Shown: in pieces, positions 32,882 through 42,243 of the stretch
Layout of the letters: each line of letters opens with the position of its first letter
How positions within the stretch are numbered: position 1 is the first letter of the stretch
Assembly (NCBI GenBank): GCA_036924285.1
Contig: JAYKYS010000017.1
Location: 3,577,501-3,641,500 of the forward strand
From: Asterella californica
Lineage: Eukaryota > Streptophyta > Marchantiopsida > Marchantiales > Aytoniaceae
Length of the DNA stretch: 64,000 nucleotides
Reading direction: 5' to 3'
Notes under the pieces: generated by a model
What the model saw: the letters and a program-made list of their open reading frames with translations, nothing else
What the model was told of the DNA's origin: nothing
Database searches by the model: none
Made by a program: the position numbers and the translations under genes

Positions 32882-35248
32882 TCATAAAAGTGCTCCATCT
32901 CTTCTCTTTGGACGTTTCCAAAGATACCCATCTCGCAACAAGTAGTCGTATGCCTTCCTCCTTATCTCTCTGAACTCTACATCACTCAAATCCTCCTGCC
33001 TGTTCAAAGAACTCAGATAAAGCCCAATGTCACGTAACCTTCCTGTGTAGAACTCCTCTTTGAATGGCAGTGGCTCCAGATCCAAAGTTTGCTGACTACA
33101 CCAAACATCTCTTTTCTCTTCGTTCTCCACCTCTGCAAGCATCTCATCCTCATCATCGTAGCGAGCCCTAGACAGCATGTCTGCAACTGGATTCTCTTTC
33201 CCGGCAATGTGTTTCAGCTCAGGGTTCAAACTCCGGATGTAAGCAATCCATCTCAACATTACTATGTCTGGAGTACTGCAGTTTGCTATCATACCAAGCA
33301 AGGGCAAACAATCTGTTTCTAAAATCACATGAGCACCTATCAAGAACTCCCGATCTACCTTCATAGCAGTAACAGTTCCCCATAGTTCACGCTTTACTTG
33401 AGGATAGTTACATTGTCTGTCTGTCAAAATTCGGGCTCCAAATCTAGAAACAAACCGCACACCATCTGCATCTTCCTGACCAACTGCCCATCCAATCGCC
33501 TTTGGACTCGTGTCTACAGTTAGTATCACCGGTCTTCCTCTCTGATAGTTAAGTCTCCTCAGTATGGGTGGAGACTTCAGAATCTCCTTCAGCCGTTCCA
33601 TTGTCTCATGATGCTCTTGCCGCCAAGTAAACCTCTTCCCTTTTCTCAGAAGCGCATACAAAGGCTCGGCAATGTGTGCATAATGAGGAATACTCACGCG
33701 AAAGAACACACAAGCTCCCAAGAAACGTCGAACCTCAGTGATATTCGTACAGTCTGCTATCTTTGCTATAGCATCTACCTTCTCTGGGTTCGGTCTTCTC
33801 CCAAATGTGCCACATAAATGACCAACCACCATAACCTCTGACATTCCAAAACGAGATTTGGTACCTGATAGAGTGAGGTGTACCTCCCCTAGACGTGTTA
33901 GAATCCTACCCACGTCATGAATATGATCAGCAATAAACTTCCTGCAACCATTGGAAGTCACAGTCTCATCCTTGTCTTCCACCGGACAGCCTTTCATGGG
34001 AATGTCATCCAGAAATGGGATAGTGATCTCAGGTACAAATTCTCGCAACACCTTATGCATCGCGTTCTGCATATGTGCTACTGAGTTTGTTGCTCCCTGA
34101 GGAAGAGTGCACATCCGCATCAATCCCAAGGGCGTGCGCATGGTAGTCAAGTCTCTACTTTCTAAGGCAAGTTGAAACTGATCATAACCCGAAAACAAAT
34201 CTCCAATAGAATAGACAGACCTTCCAACAAACACCTCAGCTACCTCATCAACCACGGGTCCTGTTCCCACGTTCCGAATCGTGATGTTGTTGGCAGGCTG
34301 CAAGTCTTGGATAAAGCGCAAAGCTCGTGACTTCTTAGGCACCGTGAACCATCGGCTGGAATACGGAGCCATGGAGGGCTCGAGGATACCCATCTGCATC
34401 TTCTCCTTCAATAGCTCAATGAGCTTTGACAGCAAGGCACGAGGGACTGGAATCGACTTCAAGTCCCAAGGCACATGAGGTACAGTGAAGATAACCATCG
34501 GAGCTATCACACTATGATCCACACAACCAATCTCTTCAGCTGAAAAAGAAAATGCTCTACCATGACTGACAATCATCTGTTCAAAAATCTTCTTCTCTAC
34601 TTCAGTCAGGAAACCACCCCCTCCTATCTGGAATTGTTCGAGTGTTTCCTGAATAAACTGATGCCCTATTCGTCCAGGATTTCTGAGTACAGGCTCAGTG
34701 GCGGCTGACTCCATCTGCTGTTGCGAATCAACAGGCAATTGGGTCGCCACAGGCTTCACCTTCCTTGCTACAGCTTTATATTTGGCGTGTACTTCTGCTT
34801 CCTGACGAGAGCCGCACCAGCAGACTGCATCCTTCCATTCATTCTCCAGTCTCGGATGAGGACGATATCGCAAGTACGAGACAATCTCCTCATAGACTTC
34901 AGGAGAATGGATGGGGATCGCCCCCCTACCTCCCAACTGTTCTTCCATCCTACCCACTTCATCTAGCCAATGAACAAAAGATTGTACACCGATAAACTCT
35001 TGATACACACCAGAAATCATTTCATTTTCCTCCAGAGCTCCTATACAGCGCAGATCAGCTATACGTTTCTCCACCTGTCTCCTACTCCTTTCAGTAAGAT
35101 CTTCTACTCTTGTAAATTCACTCCGATCGTCACAACTCAAACTCAACAAACCAGATCTCCAACATGGTACTCTATATACATTCTCAGAACCTCGAGCAGC
35201 CTCCTCATTAGTCTCCTGTGATCCCTTGGGCTGCTCAGGCGGGATCAT
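32882..35248 (-). CDS. GyA-2 reverse transcriptase-RNase H (788 codons, uninterrupted)
   Basis: Residues 1-200 are a region of unknown function with a conserved CWC near 143-145. 208-260 holds TEVEKKIFEQMI and FSAEEIGCVD. RT spans about 285-500: RFIQDLQPANN (311-321), catalytic Asp350 in YSIGDLFSGYDQF, LPQGATNS, and FLDD at 412-415 in place of YxDD. RNase H spans about 573-692 with Asp579, Glu621, Asp646 and Asp690 all present. The ATG at 35248 is simply the first in the open stretch. Translation is expected to enter from protease by -1 frameshifting at 35302-35308. The ORF ends in TGA where GyA-1 has Arg (CGA), so the natural product continues into integrase. This is the best-preserved pol in the window. 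Confidence 0.9.
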   Translation of the reverse strand: MIPPEQPKGSQETNEEAARGSENVYRVPCWRSGLLSLSCDDRSEFTRVEDLTERSRRQVEKRIADLRCIGALEENEMISGVYQEFIGVQSFVHWLDEVGRMEEQLGGRGAIPIHSPEVYEEIVSYLRYRPHPRLENEWKDAVCWCGSRQEAEVHAKYKAVARKVKPVATQLPVDSQQQMESAATEPVLRNPGRIGHQFIQETLEQFQIGGGGFLTEVEKKIFEQMIVSHGRAFSFSAEEIGCVDHSVIAPMVIFTVPHVPWDLKSIPVPRALLSKLIELLKEKMQMGILEPSMAPYSSRWFTVPKKSRALRFIQDLQPANNITIRNVGTGPVVDEVAEVFVGRSVYSIGDLFSGYDQFQLALESRDLTTMRTPLGLMRMCTLPQGATNSVAHMQNAMHKVLREFVPEITIPFLDDIPMKGCPVEDKDETVTSNGCRKFIADHIHDVGRILTRLGEVHLTLSGTKSRFGMSEVMVVGHLCGTFGRRPNPEKVDAIAKIADCTNITEVRRFLGACVFFRVSIPHYAHIAEPLYALLRKGKRFTWRQEHHETMERLKEILKSPPILRRLNYQRGRPVILTVDTSPKAIGWAVGQEDADGVRFVSRFGARILTDRQCNYPQVKRELWGTVTAMKVDREFLIGAHVILETDCLPLLGMIANCSTPDIVMLRWIAYIRSLNPELKHIAGKENPVADMLSRARYDDEDEMLAEVENEEKRDVWCSQQTLDLEPLPFKEEFYTGRLRDIGLYLSSLNRQEDLSDVEFREIRRKAYDYLLRDGYLWKRPKRRDGALL

Positions 35249-35298
35249 AGTAGTCTTCGATCCTTCACTCTTGTCTTCCCGCTCTACAAGAGTGGGTT

Positions 35299-36039
35299 CT
35301 AAAAACCCTTACCTCTACAAATAGGGGAGTCCCTCAAGGTCTGTCTGTTTCGCTCGTGGTTTGACCGAACAGTCAGAAATTGAACATAACGTCTATCATC
35401 AGGGCTACGGATCCTAGCAAAGTGTGATCCATCGTCCATCACTTTGATCTCCATGCGCACCGCAGTAATATAGGGTTGACCAAGAATGACTAGATACGAA
35501 GCAGAAGATTGCACAAAAAAATGCTGATCTACTTCTACATCACCTATCCTCGCTCTCACGTTAGGACAAGCTCCATACAACTCTCCCTTCTGGTTGTTAG
35601 AAGCACGTAGAATCCATCCATGATTCAGCTCGATAGGCCACAATCCTCTCTCATATATCTCTCGTGACATGATATTGATTTCTGATCCATGGTCAACTAA
35701 AGCATCAATAGGTTCAGGCAAACTCCCAAGACGTACCCGTGTGGCAGTTGTGGCACGAGCCCAATGCCTCTTCTTGAAGTCACTATCGACAGTTGGGCTC
35801 TCTCCATCAGCTTCATCATCATCAGCCTCAATAGTGCTAGTTCCAGCAACTAACGCCTCCTGATGGTACCTCTTGTCACCGATCTCCTGAAAATGCACCT
35901 TTCCAAACTCCACATCATTTACAGAAGCTCCTATCACATCTATCATTTGGCTTTCTACCTGCTCAGATATGACTTACCTCTTTCGCTTGATGACATCAAT
36001 AATCAACTCATGAAACTCTCTCTTTGCGATGCCAAGAAC
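35299..36039 (-). pseudogene. GyA-2 aspartic protease
   Basis: Same frame as gag, separated from it by TGA (Arg in GyA-4) and a TAA after KRKR (Gln in GyA-4). From ATG 35946 the ORF has Asp85-His86-Gly87 in ALVDHGSEINIMS, then ELNHGWILRASNNQKGELYG and VDQHFFVQSSASY. Retropepsins normally have DTG or DSG, while DHG is shared by the GyA copies here. The ORF ends at TAG on the slippery site. Both upstream stops are C-to-T changes. Confidence 0.85.
35302..35308 (-). promoter_or_regulatory. Slippery heptamer G GGT TTT (-1 frameshift)
   Basis: The minus strand reads AAG GGT TTT TAG: the 0-frame stop follows the heptamer at once. Slipping -1 gives GGG TTT TTA GAA CCC, which runs into the 788-codon pol ORF. 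A TAA just 5' blocks any other entry to that frame. A downstream pseudoknot was not assessed. Confidence 0.7.
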
Positions 36040-36042
36040 TTC

Positions 36043-37842
36043 TCAAAGCGAAAACTCAACCCGTGCATCTAATATCCTCTGCTCCAGAATGCTTTTAAGA
36101 TCAGTGGAGGTCTCAATATCTGCAGCCAGCTTGTAAGCAGGTCCTTTCCCTTTCTCTTGAGCAGTGAACCTTCTGCCAGCAGTCGTTGGTTCCTGCTGTT
36201 GTCTCTGTACGTCCTCCATTGGACCTGGAGCAGGTGGTGGAGTCTGTGAGGTAGACGGGACATCCTCTGGAGGAGCTGCACGTCTTCTAGTGACCCTCCG
36301 TCCCTGTCCCTCTCTAGTCTTCTCTGGATTCCCAGTTTCAAGCTCAGAGGCATCTCGTCGTCTCTTCTCCTCTACAGAAGCGTCCTGCCAATGAACATGC
36401 TTATCTACGTCCAAGAAAGCTTTAATGGACGCTGTATCTACTGGATCTTTCCACCCTGTGACTCTACGGATAGTTTCTGCTCCTCTTTTCAACACCTCAG
36501 AAGGAACCTCAGTACAGCTCCTCTCAAGAGACCTATCCAGCAAAGTAGGGCTAGAAGAAACTTCAATATGTCCAGCATATACATCAGGATTCATCGGTGG
36601 TACTGTTGCCGTAGTTACTGTTGCAGCTGTAGCGACCTGAGGTAAACTCCTCATACCCTCTCGCCCAAACTGCGTGTTCAATGGCTCTCCAGTAGAAACG
36701 AGGTGCAGTCTACCATTCTGGTAGCGAACCACACCATCTCGTAGAGCGGCTGTAAGCTCTTGGCAATCTCCTCGAAGATGATCTGGACTGTCACACCAGA
36801 TACATCGACGGACAGGAGCACCGCCTGGACGAGCAGCACCAGGCGTTGGTGGTAGCTCCCTATGTAAACCAGCCAGCTCTACCTTCAATTCACGCATTTG
36901 TCGGATCAACTCCTCAATTTGATTATGCTGACCCTGATTCTCAACCACCCTCTGAACAGGTACTCTCTGTGCAGGAACTGGCACAACTGGCACTGGAGGC
37001 GCTTCTACAGGAATAACAGGTCTAGGAGCAAGATCCGGGGGCTGCTGTACTTGAGGAGCATAAGGTTGATGGATCACCTCTGCAAGCGGTCGTCCTCCTA
37101 CGGCCACTCTCCCTCGCCTCTGCCTTGTTAGAACGGTCACAGCATCTTCCACTCTTCCCCAATCCATAGTAACACCTCCTTCAGCTGATCGATCTACTAA
37201 CATGAAGCATAATCGATCTGTTGTAGCCTCATCGGTGGCTTGCAAGAAGAGCTCTGTCTTTCTAGCATCCAAAGTTATCCGTTCGAGCGTCAAAAGCTGT
37301 CGGTATCTTCGATAGAACTCTCTTAGCAACTCATTCAACCCCATCCTATGGCCAGGTTGCTGTTCAATCCAATCCAAAAAAGTCCTCCTAGTAACTCTCT
37401 CAGAATCCTCCTCCAGGAATTCCTCTCGGAGAGCTCGCTCAAAACTTGCCCAAACACCAAGATTTCTCCTCTGTACGTCTTTGACTTGATCTCTCAACTC
37501 AGGAATCACAGCCAACTCAAAACTTCCAATCATCTCTGCATCGGTCACTCTCACAAGCTCCATCTCTCCTCTGTACTCACGAAGGTATCTGGAAATATCT
37601 CTACCATCAAACCTTCCACACCTATTCACAATCGCCTGCAAAGCTTTTGTAGATTTCAACTCACCCCCTCCGACGATCGGATGTTGTTGAACTAAAGCCG
37701 CAAGCGTCTTCAGTATTTCAGTAGTATCCAAGCCCGATGCTGCAGTGGCTGCTGAAGACATTGATGTAGCCGAAGGTGCAGCAGTAGACGTTGATGCTCT
37801 AGCCGTAGAGGCAGTAGCACCACTCCTGCTCTTGCGATCCAT
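36043..37842 (-). CDS. GyA-2 Gag (about 599 codons)
   Basis: The start is placed at the ATG at 37842 (MDRKSRSGATAST), as in GyA-1 where a similar MD start follows the leader. An upstream in-frame ATG at 37875 is possible. In the longer numbering: Ser/Ala-rich 12-50; capsid-like helical region about 50-255 (FERALREEFLEEDSERVTRR, LDWIEQQPGHRMGLNELL, LTLDARKTELFLQ); Pro-rich 275-315; coiled coil near 318-342; zinc knuckle C358, C361, H366, C371; and a charged C-terminus ending LEQRILDARVEFSL before TGA. The protein would package element RNA. The TGA is Arg in GyA-4, so Gag-protease was probably continuous. Confidence 0.85.
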   Translation of the reverse strand: MDRKSRSGATASTARASTSTAAPSATSMSSAATAASGLDTTEILKTLAALVQQHPIVGGGELKSTKALQAIVNRCGRFDGRDISRYLREYRGEMELVRVTDAEMIGSFELAVIPELRDQVKDVQRRNLGVWASFERALREEFLEEDSERVTRRTFLDWIEQQPGHRMGLNELLREFYRRYRQLLTLERITLDARKTELFLQATDEATTDRLCFMLVDRSAEGGVTMDWGRVEDAVTVLTRQRRGRVAVGGRPLAEVIHQPYAPQVQQPPDLAPRPVIPVEAPPVPVVPVPAQRVPVQRVVENQGQHNQIEELIRQMRELKVELAGLHRELPPTPGAARPGGAPVRRCIWCDSPDHLRGDCQELTAALRDGVVRYQNGRLHLVSTGEPLNTQFGREGMRSLPQVATAATVTTATVPPMNPDVYAGHIEVSSSPTLLDRSLERSCTEVPSEVLKRGAETIRRVTGWKDPVDTASIKAFLDVDKHVHWQDASVEEKRRRDASELETGNPEKTREGQGRRVTRRRAAPPEDVPSTSQTPPPAPGPMEDVQRQQQEPTTAGRRFTAQEKGKGPAYKLAADIETSTDLKSILEQRILDARVEFSL

Positions 37843-37902
37843 CTTTCCCTTGTATGCAAGTCTCAACCTCAGCAATCTCAGCGATTAATCACTCCAAGAT
37901 GA

Positions 37903-37920
37903 CTCTCAGTGGAAGCACCA
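37903..37920 (-). promoter_or_regulatory. GyA-2 primer-binding site
   Basis: TGGTGCTTCCACTGAGAG on the minus strand, six bases inside the 5' LTR boundary and identical to GyA-1. The priming tRNA was not identified. Confidence 0.7.
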
Positions 37921-37926
37921 GATTTA

Positions 37927-40104
37927 TGTCGAGGAGAGTCCTTCTCAGGAAGGGCGAGCCTTCTGGCTGTGATAGATCGCGAGATAGAAGTAGAGATTGT
38001 ATATCAAGACAAGAGCCAAGCAGGAGATCGCAACGGCTGAAGTCACTCACAGACACTATGATTATAGATTACTTACTACTCAATAGATCAAGTCTCAAGT
38101 CTCAGGAGACAGATCCACCTTCAGACACGACAAACAAGAGAAACCTGAACTCACGATGCTTTATTTCTCTTCCAAAACACACTCAATAGTCCTCCACATA
38201 TATCAATTTACAACCTATCTCTACTCAACTCCTTACGTTGATCACCGCAGATGCCAAACAGCCAATTCCCACTCAACTAGTCTTTTCTCCAGAAGATTTC
38301 TCTCCAGAACCTACAACCGATGAAGATTTGAAACTCTAACGCCTTGTATCCCTCCCTACGACAGCTTCAGCACTGAAATTTCTCAGAAAACCTGACCTTC
38401 TCAGTCTCAGTCTCAGTTTCAGTCCCTCCACTCAAATAATGCTCTCTTTCCACCAAATTCACCTCAACTCAAGTCTGGTAGGTGAAATTCAGACCTCAAA
38501 CTCTTAATCTCCTCTCTGCGTCAACCTCTCAACTGAAAACTATCAAGAATTTAATCCAGCGTCAATCAAGAGTCCCTTGCAGATTATCAAAAACGATCTC
38601 CTTCAATAAAACTGCCTCCTGTCCGATCAGAAGAAATTTTGCCTCCAAACTGCTCTCAGTCTCCCAAATACTTGTCCGTCCCTCTGTCACGATCACCCAA
38701 TTCCTCAATTCAGTTCTGTCAGAAAAATTGATCTCCTTCCGCCTCCAAGCTTCTCCTTCCGCTTTAGCTTTTCGCTCTCTGTAAAAAATATCTCCCCAAA
38801 GAAAAGTGTCCCCGATCCCAAGTCGCCGCGGGTAAATAACCTAAAAGTTAAGGCCCCAGCTTAAGTTGCCCCCCTGAGGTCCTTATAAGCGCAGTTACTT
38901 ATTAGAAGCAGGGCCCTAGCTAAGCTGCCCCCCTGCTGTCCTTATGCTTACAGAGTTCCGCTTCCGCTTCCGCTTCCGCTGTAATCTTCCGCTTCAAGCT
39001 TCCGCGGTAATCTTCCGCTTCCGCTCTCCGCTGTAAGCTTCCGCTATAATCTTCCGCAGTAGTCTTCCGCTTGCGCTCTCTAAGAAACATTTCTCAGAAA
39101 AATGTCCGTTTCCGCTGTAATCTTCCGCGGTAATCTTCCGCTTCCGCTGTCTCTCTAAGAAACATTTCTCAGAAAGATATCCGCTTCCGCTTCAGTTTTA
39201 AGGCCCCTGCTAAAGCTGTTCCTCTGCTGTCCTTAATAATCAGCAAAAGTTTCCCGTGCCCTCGATGCCATCTTGATGCCATCCTGAATATACTACAAGC
39301 CATCCAATGTAGGCCGAAGCCTCAACACTTATGAGGCTGCCCCACAGGGCTTACAGCCCTCCCATATGCGCACTAGGTATCTCTCATAGTATATTCAGGA
39401 TGGCATGCGGAGGCTTAGGCCAGGAAGCCCACGATTAAGGGAAATACCGGTCTCCCGCCCCTAGATATGCAGGACGTGGCTGCATATCCAACATAGACTC
39501 CTTTCCAGGAGGCCAACATGCCGGAATAGGAACCAGAGACCAGGAGGAATTGATCCTGAGACCACTTCCCTCCTAGGCAGGCGCCCTATCACTGGGATGG
39601 CCTTTGGTTCCGTTCAAGAAGGTAAAAACTTTTGTACATATGTTTACTTGGAGAAATTTTTCTGTAAGATCTTTACTAGCTTTTCCTACACTAACTTCCC
39701 TATACAACTCCTTTTTTAATGAACAAGGAGTCAAAACTATAGTATTTATGAACACCTACACGCTCACGCTATCAGATTTTAAGTTTGAGTCACGAACCAA
39801 AATCGACAGATTTCCCTCTTTCATACATTTCTCAATCTAAAACCCCGTACTAACTACTATTTAAAACACTTTCTATCAAAACTGGAAGCACAAAGTCGCT
39901 CTCCTCGCCGAGCTCTGCATTCTGATGCTCTTCGGCCTCTTTCAAGGTGATATTTCAGTCTAAGCTAGGGGGCAGCTTGTCAAGCATGGCCCCAGCTTAG
40001 CTCCTGCCCAGCTTGATAAGCTAGGGTGCAGTTTCCCGAACAAATGCAGGTCGAGTGTCTTCTGAAGTTCTATTTCCGCACCTTGACCGTCATGCACTAC
40101 GACA
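37927..40104 (-). repeat. GyA-2 5' LTR (2,178 bp)
   Basis: On the minus strand it starts TGTCGTAGTGCATGAC and ends CTCCTCGACA. TATA-like CCTTATAAG is at 38881-38889. It holds one ~188-bp unit (39261-39448) with a 19-bp perfect inverted repeat, a TTCCGC-rich tract and a tRNA-like tract. Confidence 0.9.
39276..39406. repeat. 19-bp perfect inverted repeat within the LTR unit
   Basis: ATGCCATCCTGAATATACT (39276-39294) and its reverse complement (39388-39406) are separated by 93 bp that include a C-run. The same arms, slightly shorter, occur in every ~193-bp unit of GyA-1. Confidence 0.85.
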
Positions 40105-41363
40105 TTGTGATAGCTCTACTAGCTCATCCAAGACAACTGCTACCAACTGCCTTCATACGCGTCTTTTCGGTATAGACAAACACTACCACAACAGCAGCTT
40201 CCCCCTAGTACTCTGAGGTCGCCCTACCACTCCTCTAGGAACGTGCGAGCAGGTCTCTACTACCTTAAACCAACCCCTAAGTACTTGCACGCATCCCTGT
40301 GAGACACCAAGAGCTATTGGTCTAGTGATACAGCCAAAGTTGAGACTACAGAGTTAAGCTTCCAAGTCCAGAAATAGTGTTGGGATGGGTGACCTACTTG
40401 TTTTACACTTCCCACACAACTGAAACTTGGATACCTCTCTCACGCACGCCAGCAAGCTGGCTTGCGATGGGCGCAGGCTCGGGCTCCGCCTCCGCTCTCA
40501 CGCCTCCGCACTCACGCACCTCTGCTCCTCGAAGCCTCGAAGTCTCTAAACGCCTCCTAACACGCAATTCCACACCTCGACACTCCCGCTCACTCTCCGC
40601 TCTGCTCCGCTTGGAGAAGAGTACCCGGGCCAAACACCATAAAGAAGGACGAGTACGACGAGAAAACACCCGAAACAGCAACTCAGGGTCGAAATTGCAC
40701 CAAATTGTCGAAATCAGTCCATTTGGAACTCGCAGACGGGATTTACGTCAGATTTTGGCCAATCCGTGACCTTCTTCGGCTTGTAACTTCATCGATCGTT
40801 CACCAAATCGAACGATTTTGGTTGCGTTGGAATCGTCTTCCCGGCGTGCACCTACTGCACTCCTCAGATCCAAAAATTATCGTCCCAATCCAACCTGACA
40901 CTCCCGGACGCACTTCTGCTGACCTAAAACCCGTCACAAAACCCGTCACCAGAAATTTCGACTTCTCATAACTCAAAAACGGCTCGACCAAACTTCGTGA
41001 ATCTTCCTGCACTAGGACCGTCTTCCCAACGCGCTTCCAACGAGCCCACATCGGCCTGACATTGTCGACTATTTCATCTGCCACGTCCAAATGCGCACTT
41101 CAGTCCGAAAATGGTCACTTCAACACATTATGCGAAATTTCAGCAGCGCTTCCGCACTACCTCACCACCAAATCGACTGCGAACAAGTTCAGACGACACC
41201 CATCCACACAGCGATCGATCACAACACCCAAAACGAACTACTCCACGCACGTGCGCACCCGCAAATCGAAGATATCAATGATCTGTCAACTCCGGAGATA
41301 CCACCGGCAGCAATCTGCGACCTGAAATTCCTAAACCAGGCCTCTCAATCCGAGTTCTTCAAG
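40105..41363 (-). other. GyM leader, 5' part (probable)
   Basis: About 1.26 kb between segment a1 and the GyA-2 insertion, GC-richer than its neighbours. It has open frames on both strands (40377-40769 plus, 40800-41090 minus) but no domain. No TGG-type PBS follows a1: the sequence after TTGTTATCA is CTTGAAGAACTCGG. It includes a 5S-like tract on the plus strand. Confidence 0.5.
40326..40420 (+). ncRNA. 5S rRNA-derived tract (pseudogene or Cassandra-like)
   Basis: GAGTTAAGC (5S box A start), exactly 23 nt, then GGATGGGTGACCT (box C), then CTTGTTTTAC. In plant 5S rRNA AGTTAAGC and GGATGGGTGACC are also 23 nt apart. The region upstream (GTGATACAGCC) is only weakly 5S-like, and a T4 run right after box C could terminate Pol III. 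It is therefore a truncated or diverged copy. Cassandra-type TRIM elements carry 5S sequences in their LTRs, so it may be a piece of one. Confidence 0.6.
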
Positions 41364-41646
41364 TGATAACAAGGTATGTACTCACTCCACCTGCCAACAA
41401 GCACTAGACAATCACTACAGTCGAGCCAAATCCACTCTGTGCTCGTAGAGAATCCAGATCTCACTCTCAAGACTACTCATCATAACCAAGAGCTTGAAGG
41501 CTCAACTTGAAGAACTGAGGTCTCCAAGCCCCTACCTGCGAAGTATACCCCTTGTGGACACTCTCACCAACTTGCCCTAACGACCTTACTGGGGTCCGTC
41601 ATTTCGCACTCGGTCAACCTAGCCGAGTTACCAAACTGACGTGACA
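41364..41646 (-). repeat. GyM segment a1 (283 bp, outermost right end)
   Basis: Same as 21667-21949. Directly abuts GACT (41647-41650). No segment b follows it on the internal side, which is what makes the repeats split. Confidence 0.9.
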
Positions 41647-42243
41647 GACTGTAAGAATATCACAGAGGTTCGACGCTTTTTAGGGACTTGTGTATTTTAT
41701 CGTCTATCTATTTCTCACTATGCTCATGTTGTCGAGCCTTTATATGCATTAATGAGGAAGGGTAAGAGATTTGTATGAACTTCAGTCCATCGAGAAGCTA
41801 TGAATAGGCTGAAGGAGGCTCTAAAGTCTCCACCTGTGTTGAAAAGAATAGACTATGGGTGTGGAAAGTCTGTCATTGTCACAGTGGATACTAGTCCAAA
41901 GGCGATTGGATGGATGATAGGTCAAGATGATGCGAGTGATATGCGGTTCACCTCTAGGTTTGGAGCTAGGATCTTGACAGACAGGCAACGAGATTATCCT
42001 CAGGTGAAGCGTGAGTTGTGGAGAGCGGTCATAGCGATGAAGACAGATTGTGAGTTTCTGATTGGTGCTCATGTAGTCCTAGAGACAGATTGTCTACCTC
42101 TACTAGGCATGATATCCAACTGTAACATGTCGGATATAGCGATGTTGCGTTAGATTGCTTATATTAGAAGCTTGAATCCAAAGTTGAAGCATATAAAAGG
42201 AAAGGAGAATGTGGTTGCAGATATGTTGTCAAGGGCTCGTTTG
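41647..42243 (+). pseudogene. GyA-3 RT end and RNase H
   Basis: Resumes at CKNITEVRRFLG, then YAHVVEPLYALMRKGKRF, the RNase H start VIVTVDTSPKAIGW (near 41870-41920), KRELWRAVIAMK, ETDCLPLLGM and VVADMLSRA. Trp codons at 41777, 42151 and elsewhere are stops (TGG to TGA or TAG). The substitution pattern is almost all C-to-T or G-to-A. Confidence 0.85.

Larger units (their letters stand above)
29956..40104 (-). mobile_element. GyA-2: young, nearly intact Ty3/gypsy element with a 3' deletion
   Basis: Minus-strand element with LTRs 37927-40104 (5') and 29956-31929 (3', truncated). Comparing the first ~900 bp of both by eye gives only about eight differences, so insertion is recent. Internal order: PBS, gag, protease, slippery site, RT-RNase H, integrase. 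A deletion fuses integrase codons (after TLENQHS) directly to the LTR near 31930, removing the GPY/F module, the polypurine tract and about 180 bp of U3. The left flank is ACGT but the right flank is TTGT, so there is no clean duplication. Coding has few lesions: TGA and TAA near the gag-protease boundary, one TGA after RT, and one 1-bp deletion in integrase. Confidence 0.9.
21560..41646 (-). mobile_element. GyM: Ty3/gypsy element with methyltransferase, PHD finger and split repeats
   Basis: Minus-strand element inserted in GyA-3 RT with a 4-bp duplication (GACT). Terminal sequence order on the minus strand is segment a (41646-41364), internal region, segment b (22058-21952), GC, segment a (21949-21667), segment b (21666-21560). 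One reading frame (29367 to about 22208) encodes Gag, protease, cytosine-C5 methyltransferase, RT, RNase H, integrase and a PHD finger. Seventeen in-frame stops interrupt it without any frameshift. The leader is split by GyA-2 (29956-40104). The two a segments differ by roughly 5% by eye. No tyrosine recombinase was seen, so it is not a DIRS element despite the repeat layout. Confidence 0.85.

Noticed and set aside
29952..40108. A target-site duplication for GyA-2
   Set aside because: Flanks are ACGT on the left and TTGT on the right. Two of four bases differ, so I do not claim a duplication.
40377..40769. A 130-codon plus-strand open frame
   Set aside because: It overlaps the 5S-like tract and GC-rich leader. 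No domain, and the opposite strand is equally open.
21560..41646. GyM as a DIRS/Ngaro element
   Set aside because: It has the split-repeat layout, but pol contains HHCC and DDE integrase motifs and a retropepsin, no tyrosine recombinase was found, and a 4-bp target duplication is present.
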